Shown: one piece after another, positions 49,714 to 58,518 of the stretch
Layout: the number at the start of each line of letters is the position of its first letter
Position numbering within the stretch: position 1 is the stretch's first letter
Assembly (NCBI RefSeq): GCF_018128905.1
Contig: NZ_CP063808.1
Span: 3,906,001-3,970,000, forward strand
Direction: 5' to 3'
Source of the DNA: Streptomyces sp. A2-16
GTDB lineage: Bacteria > Actinomycetota > Actinomycetes > Streptomycetales > Streptomycetaceae
Length of the DNA: 64,000 nt
Translations under genes and position numbers: made by a program
The notes under the pieces: model-generated
Databases searched by the model: none
Told to the model about the DNA's origin: nothing
The model's input: only the letters and a program-made list of their open reading frames with translations

Positions 49714-50657
49714 CGTCCGAGCGGATGGCCGTCGCCCCCGCCCGCAGACGCGTCTACGGTCAACTCGCCCTCACGCTCGCCGTCCTGACCGCCGTCGGCT
49801 GGCTGGCCCGGCGGAACTGGCCCGTGCTGGAGACCGGCGCCCTGCGGCTCGCCGTCGCCGACCAGGGCTGGCTGCTCGTCGCCGCCACGGCCGCCGCCGC
49901 GACCTGGGTGTGCTCGGCGCTCGCCCAGCAGGGCGCGGTGCTGCGGGCCCTGCCGTCGAGGCGCCTGGTGGCCGCGCAGTTCGCCGCCTCCGCCGCGGGC
50001 CAGCTGCTGCCCGCGGGGCTCGGCACAGGAGCGGTCAACCTGCGCTTCCTCATGCGCTGCGGGCTGTCGGCGGGGCGCGCGGCGACCGCCCTGGCGGTGA
50101 AGGCCACGGTGGGCGGGCTCGTGCGGGCCGCCCTCATCGCCGTGCTCGCGACGGCCTGCCCCGGTGTCCTCGGGCTGCCGCGGCCGTCGGCGGTGTGGTG
50201 GGTGGCCCTCGCGGTCGCCGTCCTCGCGGTCACCGCACTGCTCGGCACCGTGCTGTGGCCGCGCTGCCGACGGGCCCTGGTCCTGGTGAGGGACGACATC
50301 CGGGCCCTGCACACGCGACCGCACCGGGCCGTGGCCCTGTGGGGCGGCTCGTTGGGCTTCGCCCTGCTGCACGCGCTCGTGCTGATCGCCGTCACCCGGG
50401 CCGTCGCGCTGCCGCTGGCCCCGCCCCTGGTGGCCCTGCTCTATCTCGCGGCGAGCTGCGCGGCGGCCCTGCTGCCCACTCCGGCCGGTCTCGGGTCCCT
50501 GGACGCCGCGCTCGCCTTCGCGCTCACCGCCGCCGGTGGGGCGCCCGCGGCGGCGGCCGCCTCCGTGGTGCTCGGCTACCGGCTGCTGACCGTGTGGCTT
50601 CCCCTGTTCCCCGGACTGCTGGTGCTCGCCCTCCTCGTCCGCCGCAAGGCGTTGTGA
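49710..50657 (+). CDS. Lysylphosphatidylglycerol-synthase-TM/UPF0104-type membrane protein
   Basis: A 315-residue protein with about eight helices; its ATG overlaps the previous stop (ATGA). It matches the UPF0104 membrane domain pattern: AAQFAASAAGQLLPAGLGTGAVNLRFLMRCG near the first third, and LLPTPAGLGSLDAALAFAL near the end. Related domains flip lipid-linked molecules (for example in MprF). Next to a GT39-like transferase, a role in presenting a lipid-linked sugar or modifying an envelope lipid is plausible, but no substrate is shown. Confidence 0.75.
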   Translation: MTSERMAVAPARRRVYGQLALTLAVLTAVGWLARRNWPVLETGALRLAVADQGWLLVAATAAAATWVCSALAQQGAVLRALPSRRLVAAQFAASAAGQLLPAGLGTGAVNLRFLMRCGLSAGRAATALAVKATVGGLVRAALIAVLATACPGVLGLPRPSAVWWVALAVAVLAVTALLGTVLWPRCRRALVLVRDDIRALHTRPHRAVALWGGSLGFALLHALVLIAVTRAVALPLAPPLVALLYLAASCAAALLPTPAGLGSLDAALAFALTAAGGAPAAAAASVVLGYRLLTVWLPLFPGLLVLALLVRRKAL

Positions 50658-50701
50658 GCACGACCGGCGTTTCCGGGTCGTCCTTCGCCTGACAGGGCAC
50701 T

Positions 50702-50719
50702 TTCCCCAGTCGTGGGGAA
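50702..50719 (+). terminator. Hairpin after the UPF0104-type gene
   Basis: TTCCCCA, GTCG, TGGGGAA form a perfect seven-pair stem with a four-base loop, 45 bases past the stop codon. It probably ends the two-gene glycosyltransferase transcript and keeps it apart from the nickel gene. Confidence 0.55.
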
Positions 50720-50737
50720 GACCTGCCGCGGCCTTTA

Positions 50738-50754
50738 CTGCACATGACTTGCAG
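50738..50754. promoter_or_regulatory. Nur-like box upstream of the nickel/cobalt permease gene
   Basis: CTGCA, seven bases, TGCAG forms an inverted repeat 70 bases before the permease start. The nickel regulator Nur of Streptomyces binds TTGCA-N7-TGCAA (written tTGCaa-N5-ttGCAA). Spacing and core TGCA halves agree; the outermost bases differ but stay symmetrical. Its place in front of a nickel transporter makes it a fair candidate. Confidence 0.55.
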
Positions 50755-50823
50755 GTACCGGAGGATGGCACAAGGCTGCTGATCGCGGCCGTACGCATCC
50801 CCTGAAGAAGGATCCACCGCCCG

Positions 50824-52008
50824 ATGACGGCCGCCCCTGACTCCGCTCCGCCCCTCCTCCCCGCCACCGCCCCCGCGAGGGGCTCGGCCTGGCACCGCGT
50901 CCGTGGCTCCATGACGCGGCAGGAGTGGGTCAGGGCGGGCGGCATGGCCGCGGTCGTGGTGGCGCTGCACGTGATCGGCTGGGTCACCCTCGTCGCGATC
51001 GTCGCCCCGCACCACTACAGCGTCGGCGAGAAGTCCTTCGGCATCGGCATCGGCGTGACCGCCTACACGCTCGGCATGCGGCACGCGTTCGACGCCGACC
51101 ACATCGCGGCGATCGACAACACCACCCGCAAGCTGATGGGCGAGGGGAAGCGCCCGCTGTCGGTGGGCTTCTGGTTCTCGCTCGGCCACTCCAGCGTCGT
51201 CTTCGTCCTGGCACTGCTGCTCTCGCTCGGCGTGAAGGCCCTCGCGGGACCCGTGCGCGACGACGACTCCCGCCTCCATGACGTGACCGCGTTGATCGGT
51301 ACGACCGTCTCGGGTGCTTTCCTCTATCTGATCGCCGTGGTCAACCTGGTCGTCCTGGTGGGCATCTGGAAGGTGTTCCGGCGGATGCGCTCCGGAGGCT
51401 ACGACGAGGCGGCGCTGGAGGAGCAGCTGAACAACCGCGGCTTCATGAACCGCCTGCTCGGCCGGGTCATGAAGTCGATCACCAAGTCGTGGCAGATGTA
51501 CCCGCTCGGCCTGCTCTTCGGCCTGGGCTTCGACACGGCGACGGAGATCGCGCTGCTGGTCCTGGCCGGGTCGGGCGCGGCCTCCGGACTGCCCTGGTAC
51601 GCGATCCTCACCCTGCCCGTCCTCTTCGCCGCCGGCATGTCCCTCCTCGACACGATCGACGGCTGCTTCATGAACTTCGCCTACGGCTGGGCCTTCTCCA
51701 GGCCGGTCCGCAAGGTCTACTACAACCTCACGATCACCGGCCTGTCCGTTGCGGTGGCCCTCCTCATCGGCACCGTCGAACTCCTGGGCCTGCTGGCCGA
51801 CAGGCTGCGACTCCACGGCGCCTTCTGGACCTGGATCGGCGGCCTCGACCTCAACCTCCTCGGCTTCGTCATCGTGGGCCTGTTCCTCGCCACGTGGATC
51901 GTCGCCCTGGTGGTCTGGAAGGTCGGCCGGATCGAGGAGAAGTGGACGGAGGGGACGGAGGGGACGGCGGGCACGGCGGGGACGGCCGGGGAGCGGTCCG
52001 GCGGCTGA
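50824..52008 (+). CDS. Nickel/cobalt permease (NiCoT, HoxN/NixA family)
   Basis: A 394-residue membrane protein with eight predicted helices. The hallmark of the family in helix II reads RHAFDADHIAAIDNTTR, with H87, D90, D92 and H93 as metal ligands; LGHSSVVFVLA and LFGLGFDTATEIALL follow. It imports Ni2+ and/or Co2+ for enzymes such as superoxide dismutase or urease. A Nur-like box in front suggests repression by nickel. The C terminus carries a low-complexity run of Gly, Thr and Ala that comes from short repeats in the DNA. GAAGGA precedes the ATG. Confidence 0.93.
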   Translation: MTAAPDSAPPLLPATAPARGSAWHRVRGSMTRQEWVRAGGMAAVVVALHVIGWVTLVAIVAPHHYSVGEKSFGIGIGVTAYTLGMRHAFDADHIAAIDNTTRKLMGEGKRPLSVGFWFSLGHSSVVFVLALLLSLGVKALAGPVRDDDSRLHDVTALIGTTVSGAFLYLIAVVNLVVLVGIWKVFRRMRSGGYDEAALEEQLNNRGFMNRLLGRVMKSITKSWQMYPLGLLFGLGFDTATEIALLVLAGSGAASGLPWYAILTLPVLFAAGMSLLDTIDGCFMNFAYGWAFSRPVRKVYYNLTITGLSVAVALLIGTVELLGLLADRLRLHGAFWTWIGGLDLNLLGFVIVGLFLATWIVALVVWKVGRIEEKWTEGTEGTAGTAGTAGERSGG

Positions 52009-52021
52009 GGTCCTGCGCCGC

Positions 52022-52981
52022 TCAGGCCCGCACCCTGAACTCCTTGCGCCACTTGGTGAACTGCTGTTCCGGGTCGCCGGTGTACGACCACGGGGTGCGG
52101 GTGCCGCGCCGGTCCAGCAGTCGCAGGAGGGGGACCGCGATCTCCGCGAGGCCGGCGTGGCAGGCCGCGTGGGCCAGGTAGTTGAGGTCGCGCAGCTCAC
52201 CGGGGGCCACCGACTGGTCGGTGCGGCCCACGATCCAGCGCTGCCAGGTCCGCCGTACGTCACTGACGGCGCCGTCGTTCTTCCAGTGCTGCCCGAGGCC
52301 CACGGACGTCCGCCGGTCCTCGGCGGCGTCCTTCGCGGTCCGGTACTCCTCGACGCGTGCGTACTGCACCAGCACCGGCAGCGCGGAACCCGGCGGTGCC
52401 ACACCGGCCGCGTCGCGGGCGAAGTCGTACATCAGGCCGTTCGACCCGTGCCAGCGGGCCGAGTAGTAGTGCAGCACCTGGAGGTGCCCCTCGACGCTGT
52501 ACGGGTCCCGGCTGTGCAACTCGTCCCACCAGCGCCCCAGTTCCTGCCGCCGCACCCCGGCCGGGTACAGCCTGGCCACCGAGATCAGGGAGATCCACGG
52601 CGTCGGGTCGTCGACGAACGCCTCCGCCGCCTGCAGACACGCCATCACCGCCGCGTCGACCCGGCGCTGGTCGATCGGCACGCCCCGGCCCGCGGCGATG
52701 GCCAGATTGAACGCCCTGGCCGTCTCGGTGGCCGCCCGCAGCACCAGCGCGTCCCCGTTGTGCGGCTCGGCCGCCAGCCACGACTCCACGGTCGAACTGC
52801 CCGCGCACGCCTGGGCGAGCATCCGCACCCGGTGACCGCGCGAGAGCCAGTCGGGCCCGGTGGCCCGCAGCAGTTCGCGCAGGCCCTGCCAGCGGCCGAT
52901 GACGATGTCCTGGCGGGCGGTGGTCAGCGGGATGTCCCCGCAGTCGGGGTCGAACTCGGGGGCGAAACGGTCTCTCGCCAT
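52022..52981 (-). CDS. TPR-like helical protein of unknown function
   Basis: A 319-residue soluble protein with GAGGGG before the ATG. It is built of helix pairs with a TPR-like feel (WISLISVARLYPAG, VEGHLQVLHYYSARWHG, ELRDLNYLAHAACHAGLAEIAVPLL). No catalytic motif is recognised. It converges on the nickel permease gene with 13 bases between stop codons and follows the APC permease gene by 11 bases, which suggests cotranscription with that transporter. Confidence 0.68.
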   Translation of the reverse strand: MARDRFAPEFDPDCGDIPLTTARQDIVIGRWQGLRELLRATGPDWLSRGHRVRMLAQACAGSSTVESWLAAEPHNGDALVLRAATETARAFNLAIAAGRGVPIDQRRVDAAVMACLQAAEAFVDDPTPWISLISVARLYPAGVRRQELGRWWDELHSRDPYSVEGHLQVLHYYSARWHGSNGLMYDFARDAAGVAPPGSALPVLVQYARVEEYRTAKDAAEDRRTSVGLGQHWKNDGAVSDVRRTWQRWIVGRTDQSVAPGELRDLNYLAHAACHAGLAEIAVPLLRLLDRRGTRTPWSYTGDPEQQFTKWRKEFRVRA

Positions 52982-52992
52982 CGCACAACCCC

Positions 52993-54465
52993 TCAGAAGT
53001 CGGTGGGGAGACCCTCGTGGACGAGCGAGGGACCGGACTCCCCGCCGTCGGGAACGTAGTCAGCCTCGACAGTACGGCTCGCGTCAAGCCGGGCGGGCCG
53101 GTAGTAGTCACTGCCCTGCTTCCAGTACCAGAGCATCGGGATCAGCCCCACGGCCAGCCCGCCCACGCCGATCGTGATCGCGGCCCTGCTCAGCTCGCCC
53201 AGCGACTCCACGAAGATCCAGAACATGAACAGGGCGCCCAGCAGCGGCCACAGCCCGCCGAGCAGGAAGTCGGCCGGGGACTTCAGCAGCATCTTGCGGT
53301 ACGCGACGACGACCGCCAGGCCGCTGAGGCCGTAGTAGACGGCGATCTGCAGACCGATCGCCGAGATCGCGTCGGAGAGGATGTCGCCCACCGAGCCCAG
53401 GGCGTTGGAGGCGATGAACATCAGCAGGGCCACCCCGCCGACCACCACGATCGCCACCCACGGCGTGTTCCAGCGGCGGTGCACCCGGCCCAGCGCGGAC
53501 GGCATCGTACGGTCCCGGCCCATCGCGAACAGCGAGCGCGTGACCTGGATGAGCGTGGTTTCCAGGGTGGCGATGGTCGACAGCATCACCGCGACGATCA
53601 GCAGCTTGCCGCCCCAGCCCGGCCAGATCTCCTCCCCGAGCACGGCCAGCACGTTGGCGTCGTTCTCCTCGATCTGCTTCGAGGTGAGGATGACGTTCAC
53701 CGCGATGGTGAACACCTCGAAGAGGAGGAAGACGATCCCGACGCCGATGAGGCCGGCGAGCCCCGTCGTGCGGCGGCTGTTGCGGGTCTCCTCGCTGAGG
53801 TTGCTGGTGACGTCCCAGCCCCAGTAGTAGAACGCGGCGATGAGCGCGCCCGACGCGAAACCGGCCATGCCGTCGAAGTGGCCGAAGCCCAGCCAGGACC
53901 ACTCGAAGGTGCGGGCGTTGCCGGTGTGGAAGAGGGCGAGCACCGCGAACAGGGCCAGTATCGCGAGCTCCACGCCCGACATGACGAGCTGGGCGCGGAC
54001 GGTGAGCCGGGCGCCGCCGAGCACCACCAGCAGCATCAGCACGAACCACGCCGCGCCCACGACGGTCGACAGCGCGGTGTTGTCCGCGAGGTCCTGGTCG
54101 AACAGGGCCAGCGTCATCGAACCGGCGGGCAGCGATCCCGCCACCATGAAGATGGTCGCCGAGATCACCAGCGCCCAGCCGCTGACGAATCCCAGAAAGG
54201 GATGGAGGGTACGGCCGACCCATGAGTAACTGGCGCCCGCGTTCACGTCGATGCGGCTCAGATAACTGAACGCGAGCGCGATGCCCAGCATGGGTATCGC
54301 GCAGTACAGCAGAGCCGCCGGACTGGCCAGGCCCACCGAGCCGACCAGGACCGCGGTGGTCGCGGCGATCGAGTACGCCGGCGCGCTGCCCGCGACGGCC
54401 ATCACCACGGTGTCGAAGGTACCGAGGGCGTTGGCCTGCAGCCCTCTGCCCCTGCTGATGCTCAT
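52993..54465 (-). CDS. APC-superfamily amino acid/polyamine permease
   Basis: A 490-residue protein with twelve predicted helices and the APC signature GSAPAYSIAATTAVLVGSVG in helix I. Helix VI contains AAFYYWGWDVTSNLSEETRN, the usual substrate-site region. The hydrophilic C-terminal tail is about 35 residues. GGAAAG precedes the ATG. It moves amino acids or amines with protons or by exchange; which one cannot be read. A clear promoter is seen about 190 bases upstream, and the TPR-like gene follows in the same direction. Confidence 0.9.
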   Translation of the reverse strand: MSISRGRGLQANALGTFDTVVMAVAGSAPAYSIAATTAVLVGSVGLASPAALLYCAIPMLGIALAFSYLSRIDVNAGASYSWVGRTLHPFLGFVSGWALVISATIFMVAGSLPAGSMTLALFDQDLADNTALSTVVGAAWFVLMLLVVLGGARLTVRAQLVMSGVELAILALFAVLALFHTGNARTFEWSWLGFGHFDGMAGFASGALIAAFYYWGWDVTSNLSEETRNSRRTTGLAGLIGVGIVFLLFEVFTIAVNVILTSKQIEENDANVLAVLGEEIWPGWGGKLLIVAVMLSTIATLETTLIQVTRSLFAMGRDRTMPSALGRVHRRWNTPWVAIVVVGGVALLMFIASNALGSVGDILSDAISAIGLQIAVYYGLSGLAVVVAYRKMLLKSPADFLLGGLWPLLGALFMFWIFVESLGELSRAAITIGVGGLAVGLIPMLWYWKQGSDYYRPARLDASRTVEADYVPDGGESGPSLVHEGLPTDF

Positions 54466-54819
54466 GGTTGCGCTGCTTTCCGTAGGGCACGACGCACGGC
54501 GGAGGGGACCGTACGGCGCAAAGGGGGTGGGGGGTGACTCGGCCCCGGACCATGAGAGGGGTCGCCTCGGACAGGGGCGGTGAAGAGAGGAACCAAGGGG
54601 GCGCGGAAGACCGTACGGCCGCTGCGTCGACGACCGGTCACTCCGTGTGTGCGAGTGATGATAGCCCTATTCCTTGACCCTTCAAGATTAACTGGGGGGT
54701 AACCTTCCGGCTGTGGAATGCCTTACTCCGGCAGCCTTTTGAGGTTGGGGAGCGCATACGGGGAAACGCGGATCAGGACATCGCACCGAACCGTACGCGA
54801 CGCGCGAGGGAGGCAGCCC
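54466..54819. promoter_or_regulatory. Divergent region, APC permease / DUF5709 gene
   Basis: On the minus strand TTGAAG (54680-54685), 16 bases and TATCAT (54658-54663) form a good promoter for the APC permease, giving a leader of about 185 bases. The inverted repeat CTTGA-CCCT-TCAAG (54673-54686) overlaps this -35 and is a candidate operator. The surrounding 54655-54705 is AT-rich. GAGGGAGG before 54820 is the ribosome site of the plus-strand gene. The rest shows no gene. Confidence 0.6.
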
Positions 54820-55302
54820 ATGGGGACCGAACCGACACCCGCCGAGCCGATGGCCGACGACGCCTACCAGCCCACCGGAACCAACGAGGAGCAGGAGGAC
54901 GCGGCCCCGCTCGACCTTCAGGACGCCGTCGACGAACGGACCTACGACGACATCCTGGACGAGGGCTACTCGCCACCGGAGAAGCCGCTCGGCGTCACCC
55001 GGCACGGCACCACCGCCGCCGAACAGCACGAGGGCGAGAGCCTCGACGAGCGCCTCGCCCAGGAGGTTCCGGAGCCGGCCGCGCCCGTCGGCGACGAGGT
55101 GGGCGACCTGCAGGGCGGCGAGGGCGAGCCCGTCGATCCGCAGGCCGGGACCGAGCGTGCCGGACGTCTGGTCGCCCCCGACGAGGGCGCCCACGCCACC
55201 ACCACGAAGGACGAGGTCGCCACCGACGTGGGCATCGACGCGGGCGCGGCCGGCGCGGAGGAGGCCGCCGTGCACGTGGTCGAGGACCCCGAGGGGCCCT
55301 GA
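54820..55302 (+). CDS. DUF5709-family acidic protein
   Basis: Start is the ATG at 54820, after GAGGGAGG. The 160-residue protein is highly acidic and Gly/Ala-rich, with the conserved DUF5709 core LDLQDAVDERTYDDILDEGYSPPEKPLGVTRHG. No membrane helix or cysteine is present. Proteins of this family are common in actinobacteria and look largely disordered; their function is not known. The stop lies six bases from that of the convergent transhydrogenase gene. Confidence 0.8.
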   Translation: MGTEPTPAEPMADDAYQPTGTNEEQEDAAPLDLQDAVDERTYDDILDEGYSPPEKPLGVTRHGTTAAEQHEGESLDERLAQEVPEPAAPVGDEVGDLQGGEGEPVDPQAGTERAGRLVAPDEGAHATTTKDEVATDVGIDAGAAGAEEAAVHVVEDPEGP

Positions 55303-55308
55303 CGTCGG

Positions 55309-56712
55309 TCAGTCCCCGATCCGGTCGATCTGGCGGAGCTTGTTCGTGGCGTCCAGGGCCGCGACCTTGTAGGACTCGGCCAGCGTCGGGTAGTTGAACA
55401 CCGCGTCGACCAGGTAGTCGACCGTGCCGCCGCAGCCCATCACGGTCTGCCCGATGTGGATCAGTTCGGTGGCGCCCGTGCCGAAGCAGTGCACACCCAG
55501 CAGGGTGCGGTCGTGCGGGGACACCAGCAGTTTCAGCATGCCGTGGGAGTCCCCGATGATCTGGCCGCGGGCGAGTTCCCGGTAACGGGAGATGCCGACC
55601 TCGAACGGCACGCTCTCCTCGGTGAGTTGGTCCTCGGTGCGGCCGACGAAGCTGATCTCCGGGATGGTGTAGATGCCGATGGGCTGCAGGTGGTGCATCT
55701 GCCCGACCGGCTCGCCGAACGCGTGGTAGGCGGCCGACCTGCCCTGTTCCATGGACGTGGCGGCCAGCGCCGGGAAGCCGATCACATCACCCACGGCGTA
55801 GATGTGCGGCACCTCCGTGCGGTAGTGCTCGTCCACGGTGATCCGGCCCCGCCTGTCGGCGCTCAAACCTGCCTTGTCCAGGTCGAGTTCGTCGGTCAGG
55901 CCCTGCCGCCCGGCCGAGTACATCACGGCGTCGGCAGGGATCTTCTTGCCGCTCTCCAGGATGGTCAGCGTGCCGCGCGGGTGGCGCTCGACCGCGGCGA
56001 CGGTCTCACCGAAGCGGAACGTCACGGCGAGGTCCCGCAGGTGGTACTTCAGCGCCTCGATGACCTCGATGTCGCAGATGTCGAGCATCCCGGCCCGCTT
56101 CTCCACGACCGTCACCTTGCTGCCGAGCGCGGCGAACATGGAGGCGTACTCCATCCCGATGACCCCGGCGCCGACGATCACCATGGAGCGCGGGACGCGT
56201 TCGAGAGCGAGCACGTTGTCGGAGTCCATGATCGTACGGCCGTCGAACTCGACGCTGTCCGGCCGCGCCGGACGGGTGCCGGTGGCGATGACGATGTTCT
56301 CCGCGCTCAGCAGCCGTTCGTGACCGGTGATCTCGCGCAGGGCCACGGTGTGCGGGTCGACGAAGCGGCCGGTGCCTCCGAACAGGGAGATGTGGTTGCG
56401 GGAGAGCTGGCTGCGGATCACGTCGACCTCACGGCCGACCACGTGCTGGGTGCGCGCGGTCAGGTCGGCGACGGTGATGTCCTCCTTGAGCCGGTAGCTC
56501 TGGCCGTACAGGTCGCGCTGGGTGAGGCCGGTCAGGTACAGCACCGCCTCGCGCAGGGTCTTGGAGGGGATGGTGCCGGTGTGGATGGAGACCCCGCCGA
56601 CCATGTCGGGGCGGTCGACGACGGCGACCCGGCGGCCCAGCTTGGCCGCGGCGATGGCGGCCTTCTGGCCCCCGGGTCCGGATCCGATGACGAGCATGTC
56701 GAAGTCGGGCAC
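55309..56712 (-). CDS. sthA: Si-specific (soluble) NAD(P)+ transhydrogenase
   Basis: A 467-residue flavoprotein starting at the GTG at 56712. The FAD motif GSGPGGQKAA is at the N terminus, the NAD motif VGAGVIGMEYASMFAALG is in the middle, and AVGDVIG precedes the dimer domain. The redox-cysteine site of disulfide reductases is replaced by GGVSIHTGTIPSKT, with no cysteine pair, exactly as in SthA. The enzyme equilibrates NADPH and NADH in the cytoplasm. Length and motifs leave little doubt. Lipoamide dehydrogenase is excluded by the missing cysteines. Confidence 0.93.
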   Translation of the reverse strand: MPDFDMLVIGSGPGGQKAAIAAAKLGRRVAVVDRPDMVGGVSIHTGTIPSKTLREAVLYLTGLTQRDLYGQSYRLKEDITVADLTARTQHVVGREVDVIRSQLSRNHISLFGGTGRFVDPHTVALREITGHERLLSAENIVIATGTRPARPDSVEFDGRTIMDSDNVLALERVPRSMVIVGAGVIGMEYASMFAALGSKVTVVEKRAGMLDICDIEVIEALKYHLRDLAVTFRFGETVAAVERHPRGTLTILESGKKIPADAVMYSAGRQGLTDELDLDKAGLSADRRGRITVDEHYRTEVPHIYAVGDVIGFPALAATSMEQGRSAAYHAFGEPVGQMHHLQPIGIYTIPEISFVGRTEDQLTEESVPFEVGISRYRELARGQIIGDSHGMLKLLVSPHDRTLLGVHCFGTGATELIHIGQTVMGCGGTVDYLVDAVFNYPTLAESYKVAALDATNKLRQIDRIGD

Positions 56713-56868
56713 CCTCGGAAGTCTGGCAGTCGCGGGGCCCCTTCCGAAAGGGCGAGCCGTGAACCGGTCGCTCCCGGATCGGCGCAGGTTGCGGGGAAGT
56801 TGCCCGCGGGCCGCCGCGGATGCCGCGCGGACCGCGACAGCCCGGGCGGACCGCGGGACAATACGGCC

Positions 56869-58008
56869 ATGGGCCACCGACTCGCCGACACCAGCACTCC
56901 GGCCCGGCTGGCCGCCCCCGAGGAGGGCATCGGCCGGGACGAACTGGCGCTCGCCACCCGCAATCACGGCCTCCCCCTCGAGGCCATGCGCCACGACCTC
57001 ACCCCGCCGGGCCTGCACTACGTCCTCACGCACTACGACATCCCGTACGTCCCCGAGGGCACCCCCTGGCAGCTCGGCGTCGGGGGCCGGGTCCGCCGCC
57101 CGCTCACCCTGACCCCGGCCGACCTGCGGTCCCTCCCGCAGGTCACCACCCGGGTCACGCTGGAGTGCGCGGGCAACGGCCGAGCGCTGCTCACCCCGCG
57201 CCCGGTCAGCCAGCCCTGGCTGGTCGAGGCCGTCGGCACCGCCGAGTGGACCGGCGTACCGCTGCGGCTGCTGCTCGCCGAGGCCGGAGTGGAGGCCGGC
57301 GCCGTCGACGTGGTGTGCACCGGCGCCGACCACGGGGTGGAGCGCGGTGTCGAACAGGACTACCAGCGGGCCCTGCCGGTCGCGGTGGCCACCGGCACCG
57401 AGCCCGAGGTGCTCGTGGCCCACGAGATGAACGGCGCCCCGCTGCCCCCGCAGCACGGCCACCCGCTCCGGCTCGTCGTGCCCGGCTGGTACGGCATGGC
57501 CCAGGTGAAGTGGCTGCGCGAGATCACCGTCACCGACACCCCGTTCACCGGGTTCCAGCAGGCCGTCGCCTACCGGCTGCGGCAGCACCCGGGGGACGAG
57601 GGGGAGCCGGTCACCCGGATCGCGCCGCGCGCCCTGCTCGTCCCGCCCGGATTCCCGGACTTCATGTCCCGGGTCCGCGTGGTCCGGCCCGGCACGGTGA
57701 CGCTGGAGGGACGCGCCTGGTCGGGACGGGCGCCGGTGACCAGCGCCGAGGTGAGCACGGACGGGGGAGGGTCCTGGCACGAGGCGGAACTCGAGCCGGA
57801 CACGGGACACCGCTGGGCGTGGCGGCGCTGGCGCTTCGACTGGCAGGTGGAGCCGGGGGAGTTCGTGCTCAGCGCACGGGCCACCGACGCGCAGGGCCAC
57901 ACCCAACCGCTGGAACAGCCCTGGAACCGGGGCGGCTTCGCCAACAACCTCGTGCAGCGGGTCGAAGTGGTGTGCCTGGACGAGGAGTTCGAGGAGCCGG
58001 GCCGCTGA
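56869..58008 (+). CDS. Sulfite-oxidase-family molybdopterin enzyme
   Basis: A 379-residue protein. The molybdenum-binding cysteine is C100 in LECAGNGR; WTGVPLRLLLAEAG, DYQRALPV and VPGWYGMAQVKWL follow as in the sulfite oxidase fold, and the C-terminal dimerisation domain is the MoCo-oxidoreductase type (GRAWSGRAPVTSAEVSTDGG). There is no heme domain, no membrane segment and no Tat signal, so it is cytoplasmic. It could oxidise sulfite or reduce another oxo-substrate. It is divergent from sthA. Confidence 0.86.
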   Translation: MGHRLADTSTPARLAAPEEGIGRDELALATRNHGLPLEAMRHDLTPPGLHYVLTHYDIPYVPEGTPWQLGVGGRVRRPLTLTPADLRSLPQVTTRVTLECAGNGRALLTPRPVSQPWLVEAVGTAEWTGVPLRLLLAEAGVEAGAVDVVCTGADHGVERGVEQDYQRALPVAVATGTEPEVLVAHEMNGAPLPPQHGHPLRLVVPGWYGMAQVKWLREITVTDTPFTGFQQAVAYRLRQHPGDEGEPVTRIAPRALLVPPGFPDFMSRVRVVRPGTVTLEGRAWSGRAPVTSAEVSTDGGGSWHEAELEPDTGHRWAWRRWRFDWQVEPGEFVLSARATDAQGHTQPLEQPWNRGGFANNLVQRVEVVCLDEEFEEPGR

Positions 58009-58020
58009 GGGGCCGCACGA

Positions 58021-58041
58021 CGCCCTCATCGCCGTAGGGCG
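58021..58041 (+). terminator. Hairpin after the sulfite-oxidase-family gene
   Basis: CGCCCT and AGGGCG form a six-pair stem with a nine-base loop, 12 bases behind the stop codon. It is a moderate terminator candidate for this gene, and it may also serve the convergent small gene. Confidence 0.45.
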
Positions 58042-58097
58042 GCGTGAGCCCGTGCGTGCCCGACTGCCCAGGACAGCCGGGCCGCACCCGGTCGTGG

Positions 58098-58304
58098 CTA
58101 GGGCAGCAGCTTGTCGAGCGCTGCCGGGCCCTCCGCCTCCAGCTTGCGCCGGGCCCACTCGAGACTGTGCGGGGTGATGTCCTTGCCCGAGGCGAGGACG
58201 AGGTCCTCCGGCGACACCTCGGTGCCGGTACGGGCGTGGAGCAGGTCGTCCGGAGTGGCGCGCTCCTCGGACGGCCCGGACACGTCGGGCTGTGACGTCG
58301 TCAT
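58098..58304 (-). CDS. Small protein of unknown function
   Basis: A 68-residue hydrophilic protein with a good ribosome site (GAGGAG) before the ATG. The sequence is acidic, predicted helical towards the end (LEWARRKLEAEGPAALDKLL). I regard it as a conserved Streptomyces hypothetical; no domain is recognised. It points towards the molybdoenzyme gene. Confidence 0.65.
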   Translation of the reverse strand: MTTSQPDVSGPSEERATPDDLLHARTGTEVSPEDLVLASGKDITPHSLEWARRKLEAEGPAALDKLLP

Positions 58305-58518
58305 GATCTCTGCTCCTCGGATCCGGATCGCTGTGCGGTCCCGGTGGTGTCAACGGGTCCGATATCACCATTCAACGCCCGGGCCGACCCTGCATCCGGA
58401 GGCGCCCGCCGCGGACCCCGTCCGGGCCCGTCGGCGGGACGTCTGCCCGGGATGCCTGGATGATCCGGCAGGCGTGTAATGGGAGTACTGATCTCGGGAT
58501 CGGCAGGGAAGACGCGCC

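Noticed and set aside
50700..50740. Segment GAAGACCTGCC resembles part of a cobalamin-riboswitch B12 box upstream of the nickel/cobalt gene.
   Set aside because: The spacer is too short for a full aptamer and other conserved riboswitch blocks are missing; the bases belong to a simple terminator hairpin.
51940..52008. Short GGGACGG-type repeats at the 3' end of the nickel permease gene.
   Set aside because: They only extend a disordered Gly/Thr/Ala tail; no sign of function beyond ordinary low complexity.
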